A stretch of DNA of 64,000 bases, taken from the NCBI RefSeq assembly GCF_048128805.1, contig NC_136016.1, positions 17,692,176 to 17,756,175 on the forward strand, given 5' to 3'. The notes beneath the pieces were generated by a model. It was given only the letters and a program-made list of their open reading frames with translations, searched no databases and had not been told where the DNA came from. The stretch's first letter is position 1; each line of letters starts with the position of its first letter. Below are positions 1-12,222 of this stretch, in pieces. The DNA is from Centroberyx gerrardi (Eukaryota; Chordata; Actinopteri; Beryciformes; Berycidae). The translations under genes were made by a program, and so were the position numbers.

Positions 1-1115
1 CAGGGGTCTCATTTATAAAACAGTGCGTAGGATCCATACCAAAAGTGTAGGTGCGCACAAAAGCCGAAAATGGCGTGCGCCCAAAAAAAAATCAGACTTA
101 TAAAACCGTGCGTACGCACACCTGCAGGCAATTTTCCCTTTATAAATCACAATCCAACTTGAAATGTTGCGCACGTGCACAAGCCTCATACTCCGCCCCT
201 TAACTCCCACAATTAACCATAGATGGTCAATGAAACGCCCTGAATGAATACTGATGTGTATGCAAATATGTTTGTCATTCCATTCTCCCGTGTGAGAAAA
301 CACCTCGATGACGGGGGAAACCCTATTTAGTGGCATTGTGCCAGAAACACAGCGTGACACTGACTTAACGTTAGAGAGGAAGATGAGATGCTGCGACTGA
401 CCCAGGTATCGTAAATGTGCCTTTTGATTTTGGAAAGAGTGAACGTAACCACGCACTCAGCATTTCACATTCATTTAATTTGAATAAAAAAACGCATAGA
501 CAAGTTCTGTATTCTCGTTTTCTGGGGATCAGACAGTGTGCGACCGGGGTGAACAAGAGGACGCTGCGCCTGGCACCGGCGTCTCCAACGCGCCCTGTGC
601 GTCATAACGCATCATTATTTATTACCTTGAGATATCCAGTCCAATTGCCTAACACCTTGAATTTGTCGGATTTAATTGTGACAAACTGGGTCTCTGCTAA
701 AATACTGTAATGTACGTACTTGAGACTAATTCACACCATGTCAGCCTATAATGACATATAGATGCTTTTTGGACAAATGATCGGGTTTGGAACTAAAGCA
801 ACAAAGACACTATTTAGTTGTAGCCTAGACGTTCTACCAACAAGGACTATTATTATTAGAGGGGTTTCTAAGTTGATGTGGAGTCGGCGGAGTGTAAAGG
901 CCATTTTTTGCTTTATTTTACTACTTTGCCATCTCAGTCACCGTTCCCCACTGTCTCCAAAATGTTCGTACGCATGGGTCAGAGTTAGCGTACAGGTGCG
1001 CACATTCTCCCGTCAGGTTTGTTTTTTATAGATCACAACTTTTGCGTGGGAAGTGCCGTACGCCTCTTTCAGGCCCCGTTTTGTGCGTACGCAACGTTTA
1101 TAAATGAGACCCCAG
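1..1115. mobile_element. Non-autonomous DNA transposon with terminal inverted repeats
   Basis: The left end CAGGGGTCTCATTTATAAA (1-19) is matched in inverted orientation at 1097-1115, 18 of 19 bases. Subterminal DNA on both sides is rich in GTGCGTACGC motifs, including the perfect 12-bp palindrome GTGCGTACGCAC at 108-119. No transposase-like reading frame is visible, so it looks like a MITE or an internally deleted element. The target-site duplication cannot be checked because the element starts at the window edge, so I do not assign a superfamily. It lies within the STUB1 intron that follows coding exon 5. Confidence 0.7.
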
Positions 1116-1804
1116 AGCTGTACAACACAACATTAAAATGTTACCATAACCTCGGGAAAAAAACACAATTTGCTTTTTGATTTTAGCAGTAGTAGGGACA
1201 ATTTGTACGTCCCGCCTTCCTGATACGAACACTTCTGTGATGATGTATCGGCCAGCCACCCTGTGCCTCGCCCTGCACCCTACCTAGCAGGGAGCGCAGT
1301 CCAGAACGCTCATCACATGCTGACAGCTTAGCACTCTCAGCAGCACCAAAATCCCACCAAGCCACTCTGAACCCTCTGGCCTCGACTCCGTCTAACGCAC
1401 TGGGATTTGAAACAGCCTGCTGCCGGTCAACATGGTGTCATTTCAACTGACAATTACATGACAACTACTTCTCCTGAGTCAACAACTATCTATAGCCTGG
1501 GTAATTCATCGCAACAAGCACAGGCAAGCAAAGAGAGGTGGTGGTTACCGTAGGAACGGCTTGGGCTGGAAATAGGATATGGATGCTGGTCTATATCGGT
1601 GCACTTGACACACACAAAGCCGCAAGTGTTAATGGAAGTGGGTGGGTCAGATACACAAGATAGGAACAATGCAGAGAGAATGTGCACACTTTTAAGATGA
1701 GAGATGAGCTAACACAATTGTGCATAAATCTGACAGAAACACCTGATTAAGTCTGTTTGAGTCTCTTTCTGCTGTTGCTATGTCAACGCACAAAGAAGCT
1801 AGTG

Positions 1805-2040
1805 TAAAGTAGGTGTCCCACATTCCGCAGACATGCAAATCAGGTGAACTGGAGACTCTAAATTGCCCATAGGTTTGAATGTGAGCATGAGTGTCTGTTT
1901 GTTTGTCTATATGTGTTAGCCCTGTGACGGCCTGGCGACCTGTCCAGCATGTTACCCTGTCTTTCACTCAATGCATGCTGGGAAAGGCTCCAGGCCCCCC
2001 GTGACCCTGAATAGGAATAAGCGGGTATGGAAAATGAATT
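1805..2040. repeat. Teleost interspersed retroposon 3' segment
   Basis: The segment reads like a dispersed fish repeat, with phrases such as GACGGCCTGGCGACCTGTCC and AGGCTCCAGGCCCCCCGTGA followed by an AATAAGCGGGTA-type end. I recognise these as typical of LINE/SINE tails in fish genomes. A shorter related fragment (AACTGCCCATAGGCATAAAT) recurs near 24449. It lies in a STUB1 intron, ending about 20 bp from the exon 5 donor. The family name is not certain. Confidence 0.6.
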
Positions 2041-2060
2041 CAGTCAGTTTCCATACGTAC

Positions 2061-3737
2061 TTTTCTTTTCTCGTCCACTTGAGAGAAGAGCTCATCCATG
2101 TCCATTAGGAACTTGTCCTGAATAGGGAACAACACATTTTACCATAAATATTCAGTCAAAATATGTCATAAGTATGTTAATTTATGACGCCCATGACAAC
2201 CAAGCGAGTTCCGAACATATGGAAAAACATACATGTTTTGATTTGATCTTGACAGCATTGCTTCCATTTTGATTGTCGTCCTGCTTTTCTCTGCAATCTT
2301 CCAGTTCTCTGTACAAGTACAAAATTATTATCCTTCTACATTCACCATCCAGACCTTAATAATCAAACCCACATGCCAGACTCATTTAAGTGATTTGCAG
2401 ACTTCATTAAGAGATCATTACCAGACAAATAAACATGCTTCCCGTCTCACCTTTCCTTCTCGGCCAGTATGAGTTTGGTGAGATAGGCGTGTAACTCGTT
2501 CTCCTGGTTGATGCGCTTCTCCTCAATGCTGTTCCAGCGCTTCTTCTTGGCGATGCGCAAGGCGCTGGGGATGTCATCTCCAAAGTTCAGCCTCTGCTCT
2601 TTCGCCAGGTTATAAGCTGCACAACAAAACCATCATTACAGCAACGCTGGATCACCATTCAAATGTTTTGCATAGTAGATTAAACCGGCTTTCTTTTGTC
2701 CTGCCTTCTCTTGTTCCAGAGAGGATATGCCCAAACTTTCCATACTATTCAGTGTAGAAAATTATTATTACAAAGCTGTTAACCTCACAGAAATTGATAT
2801 ACTAGCTCACTGGAAAGAAATCCTGTGGCCACAGTGCACCTCAGAGTAGAAGAGCTAATGAAAGATCAGCAATATTATCCCTTTGTAACTGTTTCATAAA
2901 TACTGACCTGAAAAAGGCACAGCTGATTCTAGGATCAGCACTTCAACTCTGAGACCACTGACAAAAATCAGCCGGGGAGATGAGCAATGCTGACTGCAGC
3001 AGGGATGGGGGGATGATAAAGTTTTAAAAAGAAACAAACGCATAGGGGATTAAGAACAAACAAACAAAACAAAACAATAAATGAGGGAATAAATCAATGA
3101 CACTGTCCCTCTACACTGCCGCAAAATGTTACCAAAATGTTACAGCACCGTAAGGGGTTTGTTCTGACCTTTCTGCAGGTTGCCAATGGCCTCATCGTAG
3201 TTCTCCAGCTCCAAGTGACACTGGCCCAGGAAGAAGTGGGCCTTGACGGACTGGCTGTCCAGCTCCAGCGCGTGTTTACAGTCAGCCAGAGCCTTGTCGT
3301 GCTGCTGCAGCTTCACATGGCAGAGGGCCCGGTTAGTGTAGTACACCGCCACCGATGGATTACGGTTCTGAGAGGCAGGACATGCCAAACAACACACGTG
3401 TAAGCACACACACACATACACGCAGAGCAACATTATGGCACTGTATACTTTCATTTACAATCATCAGTGCATACACTGTGCAAGGCTGAATGCATTGCAA
3501 GGCTGCAATGCATTCAATCAATTTCTTTTTTACTTTCTGACCAAATATCTTTTTATGGTGTTTCAATTAACAAGACACTATGCCAGCATTCGTGGCATTT
3601 ACAGGGAGAGAGAAGCTACTCACGATAGCTTTGCTGTAGCAGGTAGCAGCCTCCTGGTACTTGCGGCAGAGGAACAGCCGGTTCCCCTGCTCCTTCAGCT
3701 CCTGCGCTGTGGAGCTCTTCTCCGGGCTGCCGGCCAT
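2061..3737 (-). CDS. stub1: STUB1/CHIP E3 ubiquitin ligase, coding exons 1-5 (3' part off window)
   Basis: Cytosolic co-chaperone and U-box E3 ligase that ubiquitinates clients of HSP70/HSP90. Coding exons: 3624-3737, 3169-3367, 2451-2616, 2233-2308 and 2061-2117; all have GT-AG junctions and compatible phases. Together they give 204 codons. The protein starts [20 protein letters not shown]; the Lys in QELKEQGN matches the human TPR residue K30 that grips the chaperone EEVD tail. TPR repeats span roughly residues 11-112. The helical-hairpin dimerisation region follows ([12 protein letters not shown] to [15 protein letters not shown]), with a diverged hydrophilic linker in exon 4. The U-box (about 80 aa) is not found down to position 1, so its exons must lie off the window beyond a transposon-bearing intron. 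The start ATG at 3737 has A at -3 and G at +4. The fish protein lacks the human N-terminal extension before GSPEK. Confidence 0.95.
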
Positions 3738-4883
3738 CTTCTCCACCGGCTCCGCGGGGCCCGCTTCGCCCTGCTTCCCTATCCTGTTCCCCGTCTCTTC
3801 GGCTGGCTAACTGACAGGTTAAAGAATACCCTGTCACTTCTGTTTCTCACACACTAGACCAGGGAGAGAAGGCATGTATATCAACGTTGGCGTGCATTCA
3901 CTGCAGTGCACCTGCAATGCGTGTCTTGGGCGAATTAGGTGCAGTCCTTGATGCAACTCAGAAGGGATTCATTTAGTTCGCTGACTGTGCATCACTGCTG
4001 GGATATAAAAAGAGGTGGCTGGATTGCCGGCGAATTAACCATTCATATGACAAACATCAACGGTGACTAAACGGGCAGTACAGCTAGCTAGCCATCACAA
4101 AACGTTACACAGTCCCCAGCACTAGCTTAGCGGTCTGTTCCCAACACAGCCTTCAGCTATACTACATTTGTATAAAACGGTAATTACAGATGATAGAGGT
4201 AGGACAGTGACATTTAGTGTTTGGCTCGCATGTAGCAGCGTAACCCAGTTGTTACAAAAGTGTGCCAGAGACAGAATGACAATGTGGCTGGCTTTAACAA
4301 GAGACAAGGGATCGGTGCTCAGGTGGAGCAGTTAGCTAGATAGCATACTAAGCTACATTGTCGATAATGCGCCGGGGTGGGTAGTAAGAGCATCAATCCT
4401 GCTCATTCAACGTAGCTACCGTTACAACAATTGACCATTTAGCCAGCAGATGGCGAGATGGTTACGAATAAATGTATTAATTCTGTTCTTGTTACCTGGG
4501 CCTAAAAAACTCACCCCAGCAGTTAGCCGCTAGCTAACCTTAGATAACATAAATTAGCTCGTCTGCTAGGCAGCGTATAGGCTCCGATTTTATCATTTCC
4601 ATGCAAGTTAGCGATTGCTTTGTAAGATACACGTTGTTCAAACCTCACCTTATAGAAGAAATGTTACATTCGGGTGAAAAGGATGTTTATCTAATTTAAT
4701 TTCAAGTCTTAATCGATTTGCTTTTCCCATCACGAGCTGTCATGACAGGTTGTTGTTATGCTGACGTCAAGCGCTTGCGGGACGACGGAAGCCTGAGAGG
4801 AGACCAGTAGCAAAAGGCTGAAAAAAATTAAGTAGTTTTGTCAGCAGATGGCGCTCTATAATAGAGGTGCATTCAAACCCCTA
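3738..4883 (-). promoter_or_regulatory. STUB1 5' flank and probable promoter
   Basis: This is the upstream side of STUB1 on the minus strand. It holds a perfect palindromic CRE, TGACGTCA, at 4762-4769, next to a GACGGAAG ETS-like site near 4785. Several minus-strand donor-like sequences (near 4493, 4515 and 4646) and an acceptor-like pyrimidine run ending at about 3820 leave room for a 5'UTR intron, but this is inference. No other gene is visible here. The transcription start cannot be placed from sequence alone. Confidence 0.4.
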
Positions 4884-4892
4884 AAGAGAGAG

Positions 4893-4954
<62 letters not shown>
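4884..4954. repeat. (GATA)n microsatellite
   Basis: A short GA run leads into an almost pure GATA tetranucleotide array of about 15 units. Confidence 0.95.
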
Positions 4955-5150
4955 CAGTTAGGCCTAAATGTGTTTTGTGGTTGTCATTTTGGTTAAGATG
5001 TACATTATTTTTTTCTTTGTCTTTCTTTTGCCTAAAAGTTTGATGTTGCTGTACGATTTGAGTCCACAAGAGGGTAGCATATCATTACCACTAGGTATCA
5101 TAGTACTGTATTTGGCCTCTGTCTTGACTTTGGTCATACCAGAACTCTTA

Positions 5151-6579
5151 CAGTTTTTCACAATTGTTTACACACATTACACACACATTACACACATTAC
5201 ACATTACACACATTTCCTGAAACTAGGGCTCATTTTCTGAAAACTCTAAACACAAAACACAAAATCACTAACACAAAATGCAAAACTCCACAAATCACTG
5301 GCAAAATGAAGCACTGCATTCAAAACCATTTTATCTATTTTCAAAATGCTATTTTGCAGTAAAATGACACACACAATACATCTTTCTAACAACTGACTAT
5401 ACACTGATGTGCTTAACGGAAAACACTATTATGAATATTTTATCAGTAGGCTTATGCCTTTTGCATTTCAGAGTTAGACTTATGCACAGTAGCCTGTTGT
5501 AAACGACTGTTACAGTATACAGTAATATAGTAACACACAAATACTTTATTTCAATCACAAATACTTTATTTCAACACTTGAATGTGTTGGATATGTGAAG
5601 TGTTCTACATACAAAACACAATGCAGTAGGATAAAAACAGAAAAAAAGCCTTTTCTTTAAAAAAATAAATAAATAAAATAAAAATTGAAAAAGGATTTTA
5701 AAAAATGAGGCTGCATCCTGCCTCCTGTTTGGGTCGGACAGCATCTCATCTACATCACAAGCCAAGACTTGTCGTCTCTCAGTTCTGCAGAAGATCTAAA
5801 AACATGATGTGATTGGCTAGGGTACAAGAATATTTCTATTTTTCAATATGAAATGACACATTACTGTAACATTGGCCAACCATCACTGAGTAGCTAGGAC
5901 TACTACTACTGCTACTACTACTACTACAGTATACTACAGTATAAAGAACAGCAGCATGGTGTAGAGATTAGGCTACTTGCCTGTTCTCATGTCTGAATGT
6001 CTGGATGATGGAAGCAGCAGTGAAGCTCAGGTTGGACTGGACTCTGCCCAGCCTCCCTCATGCTCAACCCATGTGGACCACATGGTGAACCAAAGTGACC
6101 TGGATCTCATCTGAGATAACTGTTCTCCTTGTCCTCTCTGTCCCTGTCCTCTTCCTCCTCTTACTGTCACTCCTCTTCCTCTAGCTCTCACTGAAACATT
6201 GTTCTCAAAAACAAGAGAGCTCACCTGTGGCCTTTTTTTTATAGAGCTAAAGCTCTGATTTCTGAGTGAACAATTCAGATATTAGTGTTTATATGTGTGA
6301 TGAGTGGATGTTGCCAATTGGTAAATGAATTTAAGCATTTGGGATGGCAGTGCTTCCAAATGAACACATGTGATTTTAGTTTTTGAATGTTGGAAAACTA
6401 CACATTACTGTGTGTAGTGTTTTGCAAAAAGTGTGATAGAGAATTGCAAACAGAGTGAAAAGCAGAAAATGTGCTTGTAGGTTTGCAGACTTGGTTTAGG
6501 GATTTGATACATGAGTTTCAGGTTTTAGTGATTGTGTCCCAAGTTCCAGTTTTAGTGTGTAAACAATTGTGACAAACTG
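5151..6579 (-). mobile_element. Defective Tc1/mariner-like transposon
   Basis: The ends are inverted: the left begins CAGTTTTTCACAATTGTTTACACAC, split as CAGTTTTTCAC then AATTGTTTACACAC, and the right end mirrors it with CAGTTTGTCAC then AATTGTTTACACAC. Both sides are flanked by TA (5149-5150 and 6580-6581), the expected target duplication. Inside, on the minus strand, are relics of both ends of a transposase (see separate entry) but not its middle. Length about 1.43 kb. Confidence 0.85.
5707..6224 (-). pseudogene. Transposase relic (N- and C-terminal ends only)
   Basis: Read on the minus strand, 6224-5960 gives an Arg/Gly-rich start (RARGRG, RGGRGQGQRGQGEQ), then pieces resembling a helix-turn-helix region (ISDEIQVTLVHHVV, LSMREAGQ, ASIIQTFRHENR). 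These pieces lie in different frames, so there are frameshifts and stops. At 5771-5707 it reads LACDVDEMLSDPNRRQDAA, which resembles the C-terminus of the same fish Tc1-like transposase family as I recall it. The catalytic DDE/D core between them is missing. It is dead and cannot support transposition. Confidence 0.75.
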
Positions 6580-6581
6580 TA

Positions 6582-7302
6582 ATCAGTGTATCTAGGTGAC
6601 TGATATCCCAGTGAGGAATGCTGTTTACCTCATTGCTCTCAGACGCACTACAGGCATGTGAATAATGACACACACAACCCTGAAAGTTGGGGGGTTAACC
6701 CAAAATGTTGCAGTTGTGGTTACTCATGATTGGCCAAGATTGCGACTATAGTGATAAGTGAGGAAAATGAAGCCTACATGGCAAAATAATGCAGATATTT
6801 TCTGTCACAAATTACAATCATTAGGAGTCCAATTTTAGCCTGTCAACTTTGGCACTGCATGACAATGATCTATTCAAATGGAGGTGCCATGTTCAGAGAA
6901 AGGTCAGATGATGATCAAGAACATAGAGACTGATCAGAGCCAACCCACCCACAGAGAGATTCACCCGCTGATGCCCCACACACAGATAGAGCCATAGATG
7001 CGTCCTGAGCGTCCAATCCAGGCATTTATAATAGGAAGAACACCCAAGTTTACCCACAGAGGAATTAGCAAGGGTGTGACTGTGGACAGGGTCACTTTCA
7101 TCCCAGGCTGTCGGCCCTGTGTGAAGAGTGTGTTAGGGTCTGGGCAGGGATCAGTGTGTGAAGATTAGGGCACATCCCCTGAGCAAACACACTGATAAAT
7201 GTGTGAGGGGGCCGTTGAGCCGCAGACCCACCAGGACTGTGTCCCCAGCTGTGTTTGCCCAGCTCCACCAGTCTGGTCCCCTTATCCCCAACCAACACCC
7301 CC

Positions 7303-7339
<37 letters not shown>

Positions 7340-9795
7340 CTCACTCAGACCCATCCCCCGGCCTGTGACCAGGGAGAGGAGAAGAGTTTTACACAATCCA
7401 GTCCACACACACACACTGATGAAGACATACACACACACTAATGATAGGAATTTATATTTACACTTGTGAAGCTATTATTGTTATTCACTGATACATGTTT
7501 TGGCTTGGCAGCACCTAGGATGCTACCATTAACTGGCATACAAAAGTTAATAGCATAAAGTCATTGTTCAACTTGTACAATGTTCAACTTTTTTAATTAT
7601 TTCAACTCAAATATAACAAATAACAAATGCAACCAATTCCTAGGAAAAACAAACAGACAATCAAAATATATTAGCATTATAGAGACTTGATATTAATTTG
7701 ATTACATTAAATCCATGGGAGACATATCAACAGAGGCACTATTTCTAGGCACAATAATTACATCCTAACTTTCCATTATCAACAAGGGTGTGTACTCAAT
7801 AAAGGGTTGCCAGATCTTTTTGAAACCATCCTGCTTTTTCCTCAGAGGAATACATCTATTCATCTCAGAAAACCATTTCCTATTAATAGATGGGAATCAG
7901 ACTTCCATGTAATTGCAGTGCATTACCTTACATTTTCCCATACACAAGGGCTTATTGCATTCAATCCATGATCAGAATAATGTGTGAACAAACCCCACAG
8001 ACCACATGCTGGGAGAAACTGGAGGGATTAGGTAGTTGTTTGGAGAGGATTATAAACAGAATAGAACCATGATCTCCACATCAGGATGGTTAATATGAAT
8101 AATGTTTGAAATACTCAGTGTTTACATTTAAACTGCCTCTCCCCTCACTCACCAGTTCCCTGCCCACTCCTTCCTCGTCGACATCCCAACCGTCGCCCTC
8201 TGCCGTCCCCCCATCAGACCCGACCGCTGCCCACCCCACCAGCTGGCTGAGCTTCCAGTCACCTTGGCAACAAGACCAGGAAGTTGCCCAGGCTCCTCTG
8301 GCACAGCTGAAAAGCTGCCACTTCCTGATTGATTCTGGTCTTTCTTTCTGCCTGTGTAGTCGTTTTCCCATTTGGCAGTGGCCTCCGCTATTCAGCGCCA
8401 AAACCTCTGAAAAGAGAAAAGGGGTGAACACACTCTCCTCGACGTTAAGGGAAACCTCAGGTTCAAATGGGTAAAACAAAAAGAGTATTTACGCACAATG
8501 GCTGTCCCTTGTTTGGCGGGTTTGCTCATTTTGAGAAGGGGAAAGGCTCATAGACTTATCACAGTGTGTTAAAGCGGGCTGGTGAATGAACCACGTACAA
8601 AACGTGAAAGAATAGTCCCACTGAAACTGAAACACAGAAGATGGAAAAGCATAAAATCACTGTTTGAAATTTATGTCTCAACTTATCAAACAGACTCATT
8701 TTAATGAAGTGAGAGGCATTTTGCTGGTCTCTTTGAGAACATGATTACTGAAGAGTCAGACATGAGTTTATTGCTGTACTTCCTGTCAGTCTGCAGTACT
8801 GTGTGAATCATCTGTCACCGTCTGTTAGCGACTTTACTCTGTTAGCCAGAATTTCACTGCTAACCTGCTGGAGTGCTGAGACACATTGTTGTCTGTCACA
8901 AGCTTCTCTGTCTCTGATTCACACACACTCACACTCACACTCACACACACACACACGTCTGCACACATACACACTGTAACCATCACACATCACCCACTGA
9001 CATGGAAAACACCTGTTTACTTACACACACACGCACACACACACACGCCTTACTGTCAATCACAACTTTCCCCTTTACATGCTGTTACTCCCCTCTGCAG
9101 TCTATTCCTGTGCTACTAGAACAAACATACCAAATGACACATTAATCACCTTCTATCAAATAAACCCAGGCTCTGTACTCATTCAGGGTCCATGTGCATG
9201 CGACAAATTCACCTTGGACAACCACAATATGATGTAATAAATTAAAGTTCAATGACAACAAAGTCTGACTGTGCAGAATTATGTTTATTTCTGACCCACG
9301 CATCTTTCATTGGCTTGCTACAATGAACAACAATTTAATACAAGTGCAAGTAATGGAATTTGGATGGAGAGCTTGTGAAATTGTGATGATCAAGCCGTTA
9401 GTGATTAGTACAGCAGAATAAAATGTAGCTAATATCACGATTCATTTTTTTGCCCAATGATACATAATGTCACATTTTTGTATTGCGCTATGTTGAATTT
9501 CGATATATTGTCCCATCCCTACTTTGAACGTTGCTCAAGCGATCTTGCAAGCTCTCTTACTGACCAGAAGAGAAACATATTTTACCAGCCTTCCGTTATA
9601 ACCTAATCACTACTGACAGTGAATGCCACAGGCAGAAAGCCACCATGAAAGATTTAATTCCAAAATGCTGTGTATCCATTTTGTTTGGCTGAAAATGTGA
9701 CACAATGTTGACTCAACATTTCAAAATCACAATCAATAGTGAGTTTTACTGTCATGCCATAAAACATTTTGTCACATTTTTTCACATGGTGCATA
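6582..9795. other. Gene-free intergenic stretch with CA microsatellites
   Basis: No coding exon is recognisable. There is a (CA)n run at 7305-7337 and further CA-rich tracts near 8920-8957 and 9022-9047. An RFX-type X-box (GTCACCTTGGCAAC) lies at 8258-8271. The interval 9410-9519 ends in GTCCCATCCCT and looks like one end of a short dispersed repeat. Confidence 0.6.
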
Positions 9796-10120
9796 TAGGG
9801 ATGAGACAATAACAGTTAGGCCTATTACACCGCCCCACATTTCATAACCGGCAACTTGTTGGGAGGCTGAATAGCAAACACAAAAAGTCAATATTTTACA
9901 TGAATTTTACATATGTTCTACAGTCTTACATTAAAACATGTTTAAAAAAGAGAAATGTCTTGCTATTGACATTATAAAGTAATTTCTAAGTAATTGAAGC
10001 ATATTACAGTGCTGATTTTAAGGTTTTCATCTTATTAATAATTATCTGGATAATATCATATATCAAGATCATTTTGGCCAAGATAATCGTACTATGAAAT
10101 CTTCATATTGTCACAGGCCT
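9796..10120. mobile_element. Candidate short inverted-repeat element (MITE-like)
   Basis: The left end TAGGGATGAGACAATA is matched in inverted form, imperfectly, by TATTGTCACAGGCCTA at the right, giving an element of about 325 bp. A related but oppositely oriented end (GACAATATATCG when read on the minus strand) occurs near 9508-9519. The internal part is AT-rich and non-coding. The right part was later duplicated in tandem (next entry). Confidence 0.35.
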
Positions 10121-10586
10121 ATAGGTGGAAATAAACTCCTCATGTTCTTGTCACTGGTCACTTTCTCTGGCCGGTCTGTCAACAGTTGTCTGTAGAGGAC
10201 ATGTCCAGGCCTGTTGTGACACAGCAGCTGCTCCTAGTCACTGGACTCCTGCAGGTTACATCTTACTATCCAGAACAATGTTATTTTCTGTTATTTTCTT
10301 CTCCAATAGCCTGTTATCGGGATAATATCATATATCAAGATCATTTTGGCCAAGATAATCGTACTATGAAATCTTCATATTGGCACAGGTCTAGGTGGAA
10401 ATAAACTCTTCATGTTCTTGTCACTGGTCACTTTCTCTGGCCGGTCTGTCAACAGTTGTCTGTAGAGGACATGTCCAGGCCTGTTGTGACGCAGCAGCTG
10501 CTCCTAGTCACTGGACTCCTGCAGGTTACATCTTACTATCCAGAACAATGTTATTTTCTGTTATTTTCTTCTCCAATAGCCTGTTA
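10049..10586. repeat. Two-copy tandem duplication, about 270 bp per unit
   Basis: Unit 1 begins GATAATATCATATATCAAGA at 10049 and unit 2 begins identically at 10321. The two remain nearly identical through CTGTTA at their ends (about 10316 and about 10586). Differences are a 2-bp indel (CCTATAGG versus TCTAGG) and a few substitutions, which suggests a recent event. No coding meaning is seen; the matching short frames in each copy are incidental. Confidence 0.9.
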
Positions 10587-10589
10587 GGG

Positions 10590-12186
10590 GTTTAGAAGTG
10601 TTTGTAAATCGCATATCATTCCCAATAGACAATTTCTATCTGTACTTCTGTGTGTACATAACTCAACTTTAAGCAGTTGGGTGCAAAAGTGGACACGTTA
10701 GGTTAGGAGTTAAATGAGGGGATATCCTGACGCTAAGTAAAAGGCAAGTTAGAAAAAGGCCAGGGACACCTAAAGGGGTCAGAAGTCACCCACACACCTC
10801 CGCAGCCCTGATTAAGCTTCCTGACAAAGGCAGGGGTGTGGAATAACACCTCCCACCTCCCACCCCCGAGGGAAGGGCAGATCAATCTCCTTCATTCAGA
10901 TCGCACACACACACATGCACACACACACGCACACACACACACACAGGGAGTCAAGAAAATGTCTACTTCAACAAAGACTGTTGAGGAGAGTTGAAGTCCC
11001 AGAAATATAGTACTAAAAATATTGCTTAATGTGGAATTCACTTTAAATGGCAAAATAAAAACTTGCATTTTAAAAGATGAATAAACAGAAAACCCAAGAA
11101 AAGGTTATTCATTTCAAAAGGATTTCAAATGTTTGACTAGGATAATTTTATCAGCCCACTGAATTGAAAACTTTATCAAGCACACTACAGGTTTTTCATT
11201 AAAGTTGTCAAACGCTATTGCTTTGACACATTATTGTTACATTTCATGCATACATTACCAATTTCATCACTCTTGATTGTCAGTGTTAGTGTTACAGGTC
11301 TATGTGTTTTGCCATTACTGGTTTCAGACCCAAACAAGCAAAGCAACTGAGTTTGTTTTTCAAAGTAGCGGTGTTAGTGCAAAAATCTTTTACACCCTGG
11401 GGGGTTAATGGTACACTGGCTGAGACCCCCCGCTTTCCAAAAGACACACACACACACACACACACACACACCAGTCTCTTTCCGCCTGTTGTGATGGATG
11501 TGTGACGGCTGGGGGTGGAAGCGGCGGCTCTGCTTGTATAAGTGGCGGGGGAGATGTTTTACAATGGACCAACGTTTTGGAGGGAACTCAAAACTCCTGT
11601 GTCTGAGAGTTCAGGGATGGAGAGGGAAATCCATCACATCAGCCTTTGGCCATTGCACTTTTCTTATATACATATAAATTACACAGTACAATGAATTAAA
11701 CATGACAGAGATTCTATTTCCACATAAAAACAATCAATCCCAATTGATTGCAACTACTTACTTGTGGGCCACAAAAGACAAAATTTAGTTTTTATATTTG
11801 CACTGAGCTTTATTGTAGATTATATTTCATTACTTAATCAAAGTTCTGGTAAACAAATGTTCTGGTAAAGCTCATGCAATTTATTAGTGATGTCAAATTA
11901 TTGCATTTGTCAATTGGGAAGCGAATGGCTAAGCGAAAGCTAACCCTAACCCTCTCAGGAGAGAACACAACCAGCAGGGGCACAAGAAGTTACTTTCCCT
12001 CCCTGTGTGTCGCTGCCCCATCCCCCTGTCTTCAACACTACACCCCCACCCAACCCTCCCCCCTCCCCCCTTTAACTCCCCGAATGTCCCCTGAGGTCAT
12101 GCTCTCTGGGGTCACCAAACCCCACCCTGTCCCAACCCCCAACACAATCCAGAGGAGCTAAGCCAGACATAATGAGCAATGGGCTA

Positions 12187-12222
<36 letters not shown>

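Noticed and set aside
1..2060. STUB1 U-box exon on the minus strand
   Set aside because: I looked for the CGKISFELM and HFDPVTR blocks in all minus frames and did not find them.
4884..4954. Possible CRISPR-like regular array
   Set aside because: A 4-bp GATA microsatellite without spacers, in a vertebrate genome.
8090..8479. Open frames of 122 and 129 codons on opposite strands
   Set aside because: Low-complexity Ser/Pro-rich composition on one strand, no recognised domain, no splice context.
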